A stretch of 20,207 bases of DNA from an uncultured Collinsella sp. (GTDB taxonomy: Bacteria > Actinomycetota > Coriobacteriia > Coriobacteriales > Coriobacteriaceae). The stretch lies in contig USHA01000034.1 in assembly GCA_900554325.1 (NCBI GenBank), positions 1 through 20,207 of the forward strand, written 5' to 3'. The position numbers and the translations under genes were made by a program. Below, piece after piece: positions 1-7,689 of this stretch (positions are counted from its first letter, which is position 1; each line of letters starts with the position of its first letter). Below the pieces are notes generated by a model. The model was not told the origin of the DNA. It searched no databases and was given only the letters and a program-made list of their open reading frames with translations.

Positions 1-236
1 TCACGACGGAGGCCACATTAAGTGGCCTCCTGTTCGTGCGGAACTCGCGATAAACCTAAGCCGGTGTCCCCGCTCTCCCGGGGCCTGTGGTTACCTGGTT
101 GTTGCATGCGGCTCGCTTTTCGGAACTGGGCTGATATTTTCTTGATGTTAGGCGCTCTTGGTCCTAATGGGCTTGGGGCGCCTTCGCGTTTCCTCGGCTT
201 CGCACCCTTGCGGGTTCGAATCCCTCCGCTTGCCCA
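1..236 (+). ncRNA. ssrA: 3' part of a structured RNA gene, probably tmRNA (cut by window start)
   Basis: No credible protein is encoded here. The stretch holds a long hairpin (8-16 with 22-30, outer arms 2-6 with 34-38), a CCCCG/CGGGG hairpin near 78-95, and an H-type pseudoknot in which TTA(GG) at 148-152 pairs with (CC)TAA at 163-167 while GGCGC at 151-155 pairs with GCGCC at 178-182. A T-arm-like GGGTTCGAATCCC follows at 212-224, and an intrinsic terminator follows directly. Pseudoknots leading into a tRNA-like T arm, then a terminator, is the architecture of the 3' half of tmRNA, which rescues stalled ribosomes. Against it: I find no clean tag peptide ending in a typical alanine-rich tail, the T stem has a C-U mismatch, and no CCA end is encoded (GCCCACA). 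The 5' half lies outside the window. A degenerate tRNA or another ncRNA remains possible. Confidence 0.42.
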
Positions 237-237
237 C

Positions 238-281
238 ATAAAAGCGCCCTGGGCCGTTATGGGCTCAGGGCGCTCAGTTTT
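238..281. terminator. Bidirectional intrinsic terminator between the tmRNA-like gene and tRNA-Gln
   Basis: AGCGCCCTG and CAGGGCGCT form a 9-bp stem, extended through a G-T wobble by GCC/GGC, with a short GTTATG-type loop. The plus strand continues into CAGTTTTAA and the minus strand into TTTTAT, so it can end transcripts arriving from either side. Confidence 0.8.
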
Positions 282-283
282 AA

Positions 284-358
284 TGGCTGGGACGGAGGGA
301 TTCGAACCCCCAACAGCCGGCACCAAAAACCGGAGTTCTACCGTTGAACTACGTCCCA
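284..358 (-). tRNA. tRNA-Gln (anticodon TTG)
   Basis: Read on the minus strand this folds as a standard cloverleaf of 75 nt including an encoded CCA end. The acceptor stem is TGGGACG with CGTCCCA and has the U1-A72 pair seen in many bacterial glutamine tRNAs. The anticodon arm is CCGGT-TTTTGGT-GCCGG, giving anticodon TTG at loop positions 3-5, so it reads CAA. The D arm contains AGTTCAACGGTAGAAC. The T arm is GGGGG-TTCGAAT-CCCTC with one G-U pair. The discriminator is G and CCA is at 284-286. A Pro (TGG) reading was tested and fails because the stem would not pair. Confidence 0.95.
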
Positions 359-396
359 ATGTGTGGCGTTGCCCAAAAGCAACTCGTTTAGTTTAC

Positions 397-1302
397 CTAA
401 TCTGCGAGGGCATCGCAAACGCCGTCGAGCAGGCGTACGGCGAGTGTCTGCGCGTCGCTGGCCGTGAAAGTGCCGTTGTAGCGCGTCATGCCCGTGAGCT
501 CAATGCGAATGCGAGCCGGCTTCTGCTGCGCGGCGACATTGGCAGTGCGGATGCGCTGGGCCAGGTTGTGACACTCGGCGAGGGCAATCGTGGCGCGCGG
601 TGCGGCGTCGGCGGGCAGCTCGTCGCTTGCGATTTCGAGCACCAGGTCAACGTCGGTTGGGACCTCGGAGTCGCAGAGCATCATGCCGCTGTTGTCGGTC
701 GTTGCCGTGGCGATATTCCACATGCGCGACGCAACACTGCGCGCGATGGGGTCCTCGCCGATAACGGCAATCTGGAAGCGCTCGAGCACGTTGGCGGCGC
801 GAGCAAAACCGATACGGGACTCGGCTTCGGTGACCGAGGGCTTGCCCTCCCACACATGGTGCAGGCGGTTGATGTAGGCGTAGGTGTCCTGGAAGGCCAT
901 GCCGTCGGCAAACAGGCCGACATTTTCCTGGAACTGCTGCAGGGCGGCCTCGGTATGCGGACCAAAGTAGCCGTCGTCTTCGCCACAGGCAAAGCCCAAA
1001 ACGTTGAGAGCGCGCTGCAGGGCCTGCACATCGGCGCCATGGAAATTGGGCATGCGCAGATAGAGAGTGCGGTCGCCCAGCTTATACGAAGCGTCTACAA
1101 GGGCGCTCCAGCAGGGGATATCGACGGCATGACCGGCAGCAAGGCCGCTGTCGAGCCTGAAGGTGCTGACGGCCTGCTCAGTGGTGGCTCCAAAGTACTT
1201 GTCGGTGACTTCGGCGGCATCAATCGTGTAGCCGAGCTGTAGGAGACGAGACTGCACGTCTTCGACGGCTGCTCCTTGCATGCCCGTTGTAATAGGTTCC
1301 AT
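397..1302 (-). CDS. Peptidoglycan-binding-domain protein (two PG_binding_1-like repeats)
   Basis: This 301-residue protein carries two N-terminal repeats of the PG_binding_1 type: residues about 5-70 (GAAVEDVQSRLLQLGYTID, then YFGATTEQAVSTFR) and about 85-145 (GADVQALQRALNVLGFACG, then YFGPHTEAALQQFQ). The pattern VxxLQxxLxxLGF...FGxxTxxAVxxFQ is characteristic of a three-helix cell-wall-binding module. The C-terminal 140 residues are not recognised; they include VLERFQIAVIGEDP and an acidic stretch with DVDLVLEIASDELPAD, with no catalytic motif I can name. I see no signal peptide or membrane segment, so either export is non-classical or the protein acts inside the cell. The ATG at 1302 has an AAAGGGG ribosome site about 8 nt upstream. 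It follows the polyprenyl synthase on the same strand after 138 bp. Its function beyond wall binding is unknown. Confidence 0.82.
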   Translation of the reverse strand: MEPITTGMQGAAVEDVQSRLLQLGYTIDAAEVTDKYFGATTEQAVSTFRLDSGLAAGHAVDIPCWSALVDASYKLGDRTLYLRMPNFHGADVQALQRALNVLGFACGEDDGYFGPHTEAALQQFQENVGLFADGMAFQDTYAYINRLHHVWEGKPSVTEAESRIGFARAANVLERFQIAVIGEDPIARSVASRMWNIATATTDNSGMMLCDSEVPTDVDLVLEIASDELPADAAPRATIALAECHNLAQRIRTANVAAQQKPARIRIELTGMTRYNGTFTASDAQTLAVRLLDGVCDALAD

Positions 1303-1440
1303 GAACGAACCCCTTTCGGCGTACCATTCGTACTATTTGAGCGTCTGTCGGATAGACAACGCAAAGGGATGCATAAACATGCACTCAACAGTGTAGCAAG
1401 TTGTGCCTAAATACGCTGCTGACAGGTTTTATAACCCCCG

Positions 1441-2505
1441 TTAGTTAAGGCGCTCCACAAAGAAATCTGCCATGGAGAGGAACAGCTCGCGTGCGTGCGG
1501 ATCAAGCTCAACGTTCTCGATGGCCGCTTTGGCCTTAGCGGTCAGGTCGAGCGCGTAAGTGTGGGCGTAATCGATGGAGCCGGTCTCCTGGAAGATCTCC
1601 ACGGCGCGTGCGAGCTGCGCGGGATCATCGGTGCCCGAGGAAAGAATCGCCTCGACCTCGTCGTGGTGGCGCTCATCAGAGAGGGCGTGTACGGCGACAA
1701 GCGTGCGCTTGCCCTCGGTGATGTCGGTGCGGAAGTCCTTGTTGGCGGCTTCCTTAGTGCCGACAAGGTTGAGCAGGTCGTCCTGAATCTGAAAGGCGAG
1801 GCCTGTGTGTAGGCCAAAGGCGCGCAGCGCTTCGATTTGCTCATCGCTGCCGCCGCCGATAATGGCTCCGGCGGCAAGCGGCGTGGCTCCGCTGTAAAAC
1901 GCGGTCTTGTGCGTCGCCATGTCCAGGTAGTCATCAACCGAGATATCAAAGCGCCCGTCACGGACCCAACCCAGGTCGAGCGCTTGACCCTCGATGGTGC
2001 GGACGATCATCTCGGTAAGCTCGTGGAGCACGCGCAGCTTCACGTCGGACTCCAGCGTGGGGTCGTCGAGAACCGTCTTGGTGACCATGGTGAGCGCCAG
2101 GTCGCCGCAATTGATGGCAAGGCCCGTGCCCTCGGTAAGGTGCATGCAGGGCTTGCCTCGACGAAGCTGTCCGTTGTCGGCGATGTCGTCGTGGATCAGC
2201 GCGCCCGACTGGAAATGCTCGATAGCTGCCGCGGCGCTGCGGGCGCTCTCAAAGCTGCCGCCCACTGCGGTTGCGGCGAGCATGCAGATAAGCGGGCGGT
2301 GGCGCTTGCCGGCGTTGGCCGTAAAAGCCGAGAGCGGCGCATACAGGTAGCGCTCGATATCGGCAGAGGTCGCCTGTCCGTCAAAGAACGTGGCCAGATA
2401 GTCGTTAATCTGGTCAAAGTGCTGGGCTAAAAAGCTGGTAAACGGACTGGACACGGGTTCTCGCATTCTTTCTGAGGTTGCGTTGATGCAATATGCAGAC
2501 AACAT
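1441..2505 (-). CDS. Trans-polyprenyl diphosphate synthase (geranylgeranyl/longer chain)
   Basis: It condenses isopentenyl diphosphate with allylic diphosphates to make prenyl chains for quinones or other isoprenoids. Visible motifs are GKRHRPLICML (substrate-binding Lys/Arg), the first aspartate-rich motif LIHDDIADNGQLRRGKP, KTAFYSG in the central helix, and the second aspartate-rich region FQIQDDLLNLVG followed by TDITEGKRTL. The second motif reads DDLLN rather than the usual DDxxD, a form I associate with some geranylgeranyl synthases; it probably still binds magnesium. The ATG at 2505 lacks a convincing ribosome site. The in-frame ATG at 2466 (MREPVSSPF) follows AGAAAG and leaves a protein of about 341 residues, the usual family size, so I prefer 2466. 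Chain length cannot be set from sequence alone. It lies downstream of, but 74 bp or more from, the PTS gene on the same strand. Confidence 0.93.
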   Translation of the reverse strand: MLSAYCINATSERMREPVSSPFTSFLAQHFDQINDYLATFFDGQATSADIERYLYAPLSAFTANAGKRHRPLICMLAATAVGGSFESARSAAAAIEHFQSGALIHDDIADNGQLRRGKPCMHLTEGTGLAINCGDLALTMVTKTVLDDPTLESDVKLRVLHELTEMIVRTIEGQALDLGWVRDGRFDISVDDYLDMATHKTAFYSGATPLAAGAIIGGGSDEQIEALRAFGLHTGLAFQIQDDLLNLVGTKEAANKDFRTDITEGKRTLVAVHALSDERHHDEVEAILSSGTDDPAQLARAVEIFQETGSIDYAHTYALDLTAKAKAAIENVELDPHARELFLSMADFFVERLN

Positions 2506-2579
2506 ATTGCCACATTAGGGCGTTTGGCGCGGCAGTTTTGGCGATTTGGGACAACGGGCGTGCGTTTGATGGAGCGCGC

Positions 2580-5030
2580 CTAAATCAGCCTAAAATGCTC
2601 GAGCGCCGCAACGACACCGTCGTGATCGACGGTGTCGGTCACGTAATCGGCCTTATCCTTGAGATAGTCCGGTGCATTGCCCATGGCGATACCGACATCG
2701 ACGGCGTTCATCAGCGAGACGTCATTGCTGGCGTCGCCGATGCCGTATACGGTTCCGTGGTGGGGATCGAGGGCGTCGAGTACAGACTGGATGCCCCCGC
2801 GCTTCGTGCATTCGCGGGGCGAGATTTCGGTTACCTCGAGTTCGAGCTCGTTAAAGCACAGCAGCGGCTCAAGTGCCTTATCTTGAGCGATGTGGTTGGC
2901 GAGCGATGTAGACATCAAGATCTTGTAGACACTGTAATGTTGCAGCTGCGTGACTGCATCGCCCAGGGTGCGCGCGTATCCGGGAGCATCGGTGGCATCG
3001 GCACTCATGCGCACGACGCCGTTGAGGCCCTCAAAGCGGATGACCTCGCCCGATTGCTCAAGGTAGGGGGCAAGACGCTGCAGCATACTGGGCGTCATCG
3101 ACAGATCGCGAATTGTGTGTCCGTCGATCTCGGCGTAACCGCCCGCAAGACAGACGATGCCGGTCCAGGGTAGCTCAAGAAGTTTGGGGTGGATGCAGCT
3201 GAGGGTGCGCCCTGTGCAGATGAAGGCCATGTTGCCGTTGGCGACAAACTCGCGGATTGCCTGCGAAACCGCCTCGTTGGGATAGGGGGAGAGGTCCCGC
3301 TCGTCTTCGGGAAGGTCTTGGGCGAGCCTGGGGTCTTGCCAGGCGAGCGTTCCGTCGATATCGAAGAAGCAGATATCGCCGCGCTTATGGGCTGCGCTGG
3401 CGGCAGGGGAGGCCGAGGTGGTGGGCACAAATCCCGGCTCGAGGCCCATGATCTGGTCAAAATGCTCTTTAACGCGGGGAACGGAGATGCCGATGATCAC
3501 CTGGGCGGTCTTGCCCGTAATGATGAGGCCCTTGGCGCCCACCGCGACAAACGACGCGTTATCTGCAACGATGGAAGGGTCTGCGACCTCGACGCGCAGG
3601 CGCGTGGCGCAGTTGGTTGCGCCCACAATATTGCCAACGCCACCTAAAAGCTGAATTACCCGCTCAGCGAGGACGTGATCTTGATCGGATCGACTATTGA
3701 CCTCGTCATTGGGAGATTGCTCTTTGGCAAAGTCGCTTCCCGTTAAACAATCGATTGCCGCGCGATTGGCGACATGATTCTCGCGGCCCGGCGTCTTAAG
3801 GTCATAGACCAAGATGAGTGCTCGAAAACTAACAAAAAAGATGAGGCTAAAGGCAAGGCCGATACCGAGCGCCAAAAGATAGGCACCGGCATGCGTGCGC
3901 ATGAGCGGAATAAAGTTGAAGGCTGCCATCTCCATGAGGCCGCCCGAGAAGATGCCGACGATGCCAAAGAGATTCATGGCTGTGGCAAGGCAAGACGATA
4001 AGACGGCGTAGAGCAAAAAGAGCCCGGGGTGGGTGAACATAAAGAGAAACTCGAGTGGCTCGGTAACGCCGCAAACCACCGAGGCGATGATGGCGGGAGC
4101 AAGGATGACCCTGAGGCCGGCGCGGCGCTCGGATTTTGCGGTGGAGTAGAACGCAGCTGCGATGGCAGGAAGGCCAAAGACTTTGACCCAGCCGGTGGCG
4201 GTAAAACCGGCCCACGGCGCAAGCTCATTAAGGGGGCGCGTGCTATGGGAGAGGATGGGGAGCAAACTGCTCCACGTGGCGTAGATGCCGTCGTTAATGA
4301 CCAGGTTGTCGTAGTAGATCGGCATGTAGAGCAGGTGGTGCAGGCCAAAGGGCTCGAGTGCTCGTTCTAAAAAGACAAAGATGCCCACGCCAAAGGGACC
4401 GACGCCTGCAAGCGCGTGACGCAGCGTATCGGTCACAGCGTATACGAAGGGCACGATGGCGGCCGAGATGGCGGCAAGGGCAAACACGGCAAAAAAGCTG
4501 ATGAGGTAGACCAGCGAGGAGCCCGAGAAGGTGCCGAGCCAATCGGGAACCTTGGCATCGTAGAAGCGGTCATGGATGGTGACGACGGTTGCCGATACCG
4601 CCAGCGGGCCGATAATGCCGGTGTCGAGCGTCTTGATGCCGTCGATGACGGTGATACCGCTGGCGGTGGTCAAAGATGACGGGTACTCAAGTCCAAGGTT
4701 GTCTCCGCTCAGCTTAATGATCTCGCTCAAAAAGAAGCAGTAGGCAAAATAGGCGACGAGAGCCTCGAGGCAGCAACGAGCCGGTTGTTTTTGGGCAAGA
4801 CCGATGGGCAGCGCTACGGCAAAAAGGAGCGGGAGGCGTTTAAAGACCGTCCACGAGCCGCGCTGGATGATGGTCCAAAAAACGTACCAAGGGGTTCCGT
4901 ATACGGCGAGATCGCCGACGATGTCCGCAGTCGTTGCGAGAGCGGAGACGCCGACCATGAGGCCCGATATAGAAAACAGCATGGCGGGCGCGAACATTGC
5001 CCCGCCAAAGCGTTGGATTTTTTGCAGCAT
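2580..5030 (-). CDS. MalP-like PTS EIICB fused to a Cof-type HAD phosphatase
   Basis: An 816-residue three-part protein. Residues 1 to about 440 form a glucose-superfamily EIIC channel very like Bacillus MalP: MLQKIQRFGGAMFAPAMLF at the N-terminus, KTLDTGIIGPLAVSA, EPFGLHHLLYMPI, and the substrate-site CGVTEPLEFLF near 319-327. Residues about 455-530 are EIIB with the phospho-acceptor Cys474 in NCATRLRV. After a short Ala/Ser linker, residues about 550-816 are a HAD hydrolase with motif I DIDGT (Asp557/Asp559), motif II CTGRT and motif IV GDASND (Asp766, Asn769, Asp770). The EIICB imports and phosphorylates a sugar, probably an alpha-glucoside, at the membrane. The HAD domain could dephosphorylate the product; this is inferred. 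No EIIA domain is present. The ribosome site GGAAGG lies 7 nt before the ATG. The gene diverges from the gntR repressor, with a shared-type operator at 5072-5083. Confidence 0.93.
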   Translation of the reverse strand: MLQKIQRFGGAMFAPAMLFSISGLMVGVSALATTADIVGDLAVYGTPWYVFWTIIQRGSWTVFKRLPLLFAVALPIGLAQKQPARCCLEALVAYFAYCFFLSEIIKLSGDNLGLEYPSSLTTASGITVIDGIKTLDTGIIGPLAVSATVVTIHDRFYDAKVPDWLGTFSGSSLVYLISFFAVFALAAISAAIVPFVYAVTDTLRHALAGVGPFGVGIFVFLERALEPFGLHHLLYMPIYYDNLVINDGIYATWSSLLPILSHSTRPLNELAPWAGFTATGWVKVFGLPAIAAAFYSTAKSERRAGLRVILAPAIIASVVCGVTEPLEFLFMFTHPGLFLLYAVLSSCLATAMNLFGIVGIFSGGLMEMAAFNFIPLMRTHAGAYLLALGIGLAFSLIFFVSFRALILVYDLKTPGRENHVANRAAIDCLTGSDFAKEQSPNDEVNSRSDQDHVLAERVIQLLGGVGNIVGATNCATRLRVEVADPSIVADNASFVAVGAKGLIITGKTAQVIIGISVPRVKEHFDQIMGLEPGFVPTTSASPAASAAHKRGDICFFDIDGTLAWQDPRLAQDLPEDERDLSPYPNEAVSQAIREFVANGNMAFICTGRTLSCIHPKLLELPWTGIVCLAGGYAEIDGHTIRDLSMTPSMLQRLAPYLEQSGEVIRFEGLNGVVRMSADATDAPGYARTLGDAVTQLQHYSVYKILMSTSLANHIAQDKALEPLLCFNELELEVTEISPRECTKRGGIQSVLDALDPHHGTVYGIGDASNDVSLMNAVDVGIAMGNAPDYLKDKADYVTDTVDHDGVVAALEHFRLI

Positions 5031-5071
5031 GTTCTGCCTTCCGAATATCGAGGCGCGTTGCGCGTGGGGAA

Positions 5072-5083
5072 ACGTTTAAACAA
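5072..5083. promoter_or_regulatory. TreR-type operator at the PTS promoter
   Basis: ACGTTTAAACAA matches 10 of 12 bases of the window consensus TTGTTTAAACAA. On the minus strand it begins about 7 bp downstream of a TACAAT -10 box (5091-5096), covering the likely start site of the PTS gene. A separate CAATG/CATTG inverted repeat (5081-5094) overlaps it. Confidence 0.6.
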
Positions 5084-5090
5084 TGGATTC

Positions 5091-5096
5091 ATTGTA
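5091..5096 (-). promoter_or_regulatory. Probable -10 box of the PTS-HAD gene
   Basis: TACAAT on the minus strand, about 60 nt upstream of the ATG at 5030. No good -35 is seen 16-18 bp further up, so the call rests on the -10 and the adjacent operator. Confidence 0.4.
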
Positions 5097-5193
5097 GAGG
5101 ACCAGACGATTGTCGTACCGGCAGTTTTGAGCGAAACCGATTTGGGCATGACAGAAACCGTCAACGGTTAAATCCTGTCGCTTTACCGATATT

Positions 5194-5205
5194 CGGTTTA
5201 AACAA
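5194..5205. promoter_or_regulatory. TreR-type operator upstream of gntR
   Basis: CGGTTTAAACAA matches 10 of 12 bases of the consensus and has a perfect GTTTAAAC core. An extended -10, TGCTATCGT, at 5216-5224 places the -35 region over this site, so the repressor probably controls its own gene. Confidence 0.5.
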
Positions 5206-5259
5206 CTTTAAGAAATGCTATCGTGCCTAGCCGGAAATAAATAATGTAGAGGTGAAACA

Positions 5260-5979
5260 ATGCCAAAAGCGATATACGAAGGAATCTACCGAGAAATACG
5301 CTCGCGCATCATTAATGGGACCTATGCGTTTCAGGAGATGCTGCCAACCGAAGCCGAGCTGACCGCGGAGTTCGGATGCACTCGCAATACCGTCCGTCGC
5401 GCCTTGAGTATGCTGGCCGACGGGATGTTTGTGCAGCCCATACACGGCAAGGGCGTGCGCGTTATTTGGCTTAAGGGCGAAACCGACATGTTGGGCGCAC
5501 TCGAAGAGGTTGAGTCGTTTGGCGAGTTTGCAAAGCGCAACAATGCCGTTGCATCGACGGACGTTAAGTCTTTTGAACATCTGGTCTGCACCGAGCAACT
5601 CTCTCGTCACCTGGGCTTTAAGGTGGGCGAGGAGTTGATTCGCGTGGTGCGCGTCCGTAGCCTTAACGGTAGCGCTCGCCAGGTGGACCACGGCTATTTT
5701 CTGGAGTCGATCGCCAAAGGCCTGACGCCCGAGATCGCTGCAAAGTCAATTTACGACTATCTGGAGCACAAACGCGGCGTCAAAGTGATGGCGAGTCGCC
5801 GTACGGTGAGCGTCGAGCTTGCCAACGATGAGGACTGCAGCTACTTGGACCTTGGCAAATACAACTGCGTTGCCGTCATGGAGAGCCAGTCGTACACCTC
5901 GGACGGCATCTTGTTCGAGGTCACGCATGCCCGCACGCATCCCGAGATCTTCCACTACCGCGTCAACTCCAAGCGATAG
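5260..5979 (+). CDS. GntR-family (HutC/TreR-like, UTRA domain) sugar repressor
   Basis: This 239-residue transcription factor has an N-terminal winged helix (residues about 2-68: YREIRSRIINGTYAFQEMLP, TEAELTAEFGCTRNTVRRAL, then the wing with IHGKGVRV). A UTRA ligand-binding domain follows at about 85-235 (LIRVVRVRSLNGSARQVDHGYF, SIYDYLEH, TVSVELANDED, LFEVTHARTHPEIFHYRV). The order and several motifs resemble Bacillus TreR, the trehalose-6-phosphate-responsive repressor. The ATG has the weak upstream GAGGTGAAAC (GAGGTG, 6-8 nt away). It diverges from the PTS-HAD gene. Operators of TreR-like form lie in this shared region and upstream of the ABC operon and malQ, so it is the best candidate for the regulator of the alpha-glucan set. 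Its effector is probably a sugar phosphate made by the PTS, which is inferred. Confidence 0.93.
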   Translation: MPKAIYEGIYREIRSRIINGTYAFQEMLPTEAELTAEFGCTRNTVRRALSMLADGMFVQPIHGKGVRVIWLKGETDMLGALEEVESFGEFAKRNNAVASTDVKSFEHLVCTEQLSRHLGFKVGEELIRVVRVRSLNGSARQVDHGYFLESIAKGLTPEIAAKSIYDYLEHKRGVKVMASRRTVSVELANDEDCSYLDLGKYNCVAVMESQSYTSDGILFEVTHARTHPEIFHYRVNSKR

Positions 5980-6020
5980 CCGGCTAGCTCGCAGCCTGAC
6001 GAGACTCATGCCATCAAAGC

Positions 6021-6069
6021 GAAAACGCCCGATCAAATCGACGATACATCGGCTTGACCGGGCGTTTTC
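6021..6069. terminator. Bidirectional intrinsic terminator after gntR
   Basis: GAAAACGCCCGATCAA (6021-6036) pairs with TTGACCGGGCGTTTTC (6054-6069) with one mismatch. TTTTCTCTG follows on the plus strand. It separates gntR from the ABC operon. Confidence 0.8.
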
Positions 6070-6090
6070 TCTGCATTAGATAACAAATAA

Positions 6091-6102
6091 TTGTTTATAC
6101 AA
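6091..6102. promoter_or_regulatory. TreR-type operator, distal site of the ABC operon
   Basis: TTGTTTATACAA matches 11 of 12 bases of the local consensus. As I recall the Bacillus subtilis TreR box (TTGTATATACAA), it also differs from that at one base. It lies 75 bp upstream of the proximal site at 6166, a spacing that could allow looping. Confidence 0.55.
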
Positions 6103-6132
6103 AACTTGTCAAGTATCAAGTTGAAATTACCG

Positions 6133-6163
6133 TTCACCGAAGTTTTTCTACCGCTCTAGTAAT
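6133..6163 (+). promoter_or_regulatory. Possible promoter of the sugar ABC operon
   Basis: A weak TTCACC (6133-6138) and TAGTAA (6157-6162, within TAGTAAT) are 18 bp apart. The main support is its place between the two operators, with the proximal operator covering the expected start site. Confidence 0.35.
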
Positions 6164-6165
6164 AC

Positions 6166-6177
6166 TTGTTCAAACAA
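6166..6177. promoter_or_regulatory. TreR-type operator, proximal site of the ABC operon
   Basis: TTGTTCAAACAA has perfect TTGTT/AACAA arms, 11 of 12 bases of the consensus. It lies 3 bp downstream of TAGTAAT, as at the PTS and malQ promoters. Confidence 0.6.
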
Positions 6178-6211
6178 CTAGCCAAATAGCGTATCGTTCA
6201 AATCAGCAAAA

Positions 6212-6262
6212 GGGGCAAAGTCCCCGAGCCAATCTCCGAAGGCGGCGGCAAAGGGTGCCGCC
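6212..6262 (+). promoter_or_regulatory. Two hairpins in the leader of the binding-protein mRNA
   Basis: GGGG/CCCC (6212-6215 with 6222-6225) and a 7-bp stem GGCGGCA/TGCCGCC (6244-6250 with 6256-6262) lie in the roughly 110-nt leader. The second ends just before the ribosome site. They may stabilise the mRNA; no riboswitch family is recognised. Confidence 0.35.
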
Positions 6263-6285
6263 ACGGTGTGAAAGGGTGGATTGTA

Positions 6286-7602
6286 ATGAAGAACGAAATG
6301 AGCAGAAGGCAGTTCCTGGGCTTTGCTGGTTCCGCGGCTGCGGTTCTTGGTCTGGGTCTCGTGGGTTGCGGTGGTTCTGCCGGCTCCGGCTCCTCTGCTT
6401 CTGGTGACGCTGCCGAGGTCTACTTCCTCCAATTCAAGCCCGAGGTCGACAAGGAGTGGAAGGAGATCGCCAAGGCCTATAAGAAGGAGAAGGGCGTCGA
6501 GGTCAAGATCGTGACCGCTGCCTCCAACACCTACGAGGAGAAGCTCAAGTCCGAGATGTCCAAGAGCTCCGCTCCGACCCTGTTCCAGGTCAACGGCCCC
6601 ACCGGTCTTAAGAACTGGAAGGATTACTGCGCCGACCTGTCCGATACCAAGCTCCGCGGTGAGCTCATTGACGACTCCCTGGCTCTGCAGTCCGACGGCA
6701 AGGATGTGTGCATCGACTGGGTTCAGGAGAGCTTCGGCATCATCTACAACAAGCAGCTGCTCGAGAAGGCTGGCTACAAGGCCGAGGACATCAACTCCTT
6801 CGACAAGCTGAAGGCTTGTGCCGACGACATCCAGGCCCGCAAGGACGAGCTTGGTGTCGAGGGTGCCTTCACTTCCGCCGGCATGGACGACTCCTCCAGC
6901 TGGCGCTACACCACCCACCTTGCCAACATGCCGCTCTACTACGAGTTTGAGAAGGAGCACAACCAGGAGGACGACGAGATCAAGGGTGAGTTCCTCGACA
7001 ACTACAAGCAGATCTTCGACCTGTACATCACCGACTCCACCTGCGATCCTTCGCAGCTTGCTTCCAAGACCGGCGACGACGCCACCAACGAGTTCGCAAC
7101 CGGCAAGGCCGTCTTCTACCAGAACGGCTCTTGGGCCTACTCTGACCTCGTCAAGGCCGGCATGACCGACGATCAGATTGGCATGATGCCCATCTACATC
7201 GGTGTTGACGGCGAGGAGAACCAGGGCCTGTGCTCCGGCGGCGAGAACTACTGGTGCGTCAGTTCCCAGGCTTCCGAGGATGCCCAGAAGGCCACCGAGG
7301 ACTTCATGTATTGGTGCGTCACCGCTGACACCCCGACCAGCATCATCGCCGACAAGATGGGTCTGACCGCTCCGTTCAAGAGCGCCAAGGAGACCACCAA
7401 CGTCTTCTCGCAGCAGGCCGTTGCCATGGCCAAGGACGGCAAGAAGACCGTCGCTTGGGACTTCGTCTACATTCCCTCCGAGGAGTGGAAGAAGAACCTC
7501 AAGCAGGCTCTAATTGCCTACGCTGCCGATAACAGCAAGTGGGACGGCGTCAAGAACGCCTTCGTCGATGGCTGGAAGACCGAGAAGGCCGCTTCCGAGT
7601 AA
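6286..7602 (+). CDS. Sugar ABC transporter substrate-binding lipoprotein (Tat signal)
   Basis: A 438-residue extracytoplasmic binding protein (carbohydrate family, MalE/UgpB-like) that delivers sugar to the two permeases downstream. The N-terminus MKNEMSRRQFLGFAGSAAAV combines a twin-arginine motif (SRRQFLG) with a lipobox LVGC near residue 34, followed by a Gly/Ser-rich linker, so it is probably exported folded and lipid-anchored. Family features include EVYFLQFKPEVDKEWKEIAK, APTLFQVNGPTGL, DWVQESFGIIYNK, FATGKAVFYQNGSW and KMGLTAPFKS. The ATG at 6286 has GGGTGG 6 nt upstream. An in-frame GTG at 6268 would cover the ribosome site and push the Tat motif inward, so it was rejected. Codon choice is strongly biased, consistent with high expression. 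Maltose, maltodextrin or another alpha-glucoside is inferred from neighbours and operators, not from binding-site residues. Confidence 0.92.
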   Translation: MKNEMSRRQFLGFAGSAAAVLGLGLVGCGGSAGSGSSASGDAAEVYFLQFKPEVDKEWKEIAKAYKKEKGVEVKIVTAASNTYEEKLKSEMSKSSAPTLFQVNGPTGLKNWKDYCADLSDTKLRGELIDDSLALQSDGKDVCIDWVQESFGIIYNKQLLEKAGYKAEDINSFDKLKACADDIQARKDELGVEGAFTSAGMDDSSSWRYTTHLANMPLYYEFEKEHNQEDDEIKGEFLDNYKQIFDLYITDSTCDPSQLASKTGDDATNEFATGKAVFYQNGSWAYSDLVKAGMTDDQIGMMPIYIGVDGEENQGLCSGGENYWCVSSQASEDAQKATEDFMYWCVTADTPTSIIADKMGLTAPFKSAKETTNVFSQQAVAMAKDGKKTVAWDFVYIPSEEWKKNLKQALIAYAADNSKWDGVKNAFVDGWKTEKAASE

Positions 7603-7633
7603 GCAGTTGCTGCCCAAGCTATCTGATTAGCGA

Positions 7634-7669
7634 CAGGGGGCGGGCAGACGTTGGTTTGCCCGCCCCCTG
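7634..7669 (+). promoter_or_regulatory. 13-bp perfect stem-loop between binding protein and permease genes
   Basis: CAGGGGGCGGGCA (7634-7646) pairs fully with TGCCCGCCCCCTG (7657-7669) around a 10-nt loop. No T-run follows. Such intercistronic hairpins often protect the upstream message and give more binding protein than permease. Confidence 0.65.
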
Positions 7670-7689
7670 CATATTGAAAGGACCCTTTT

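Noticed and set aside
172..239. A separate tRNA on the plus strand
   Set aside because: GGGCTTG and CTTGCCC do not pair as an acceptor stem beyond four bases, and no D or anticodon arm can be drawn.
22..1242. 406-codon plus-strand open frame across the RNA genes and the peptidoglycan-binding gene
   Set aside because: It runs through the tRNA-Gln gene and opposite a coherent domain-bearing gene; its translation has no recognisable domain.
6268..6288. Upstream GTG start for the substrate-binding protein
   Set aside because: It would place the ribosome site inside the gene and displace the twin-arginine motif from the N-terminus.
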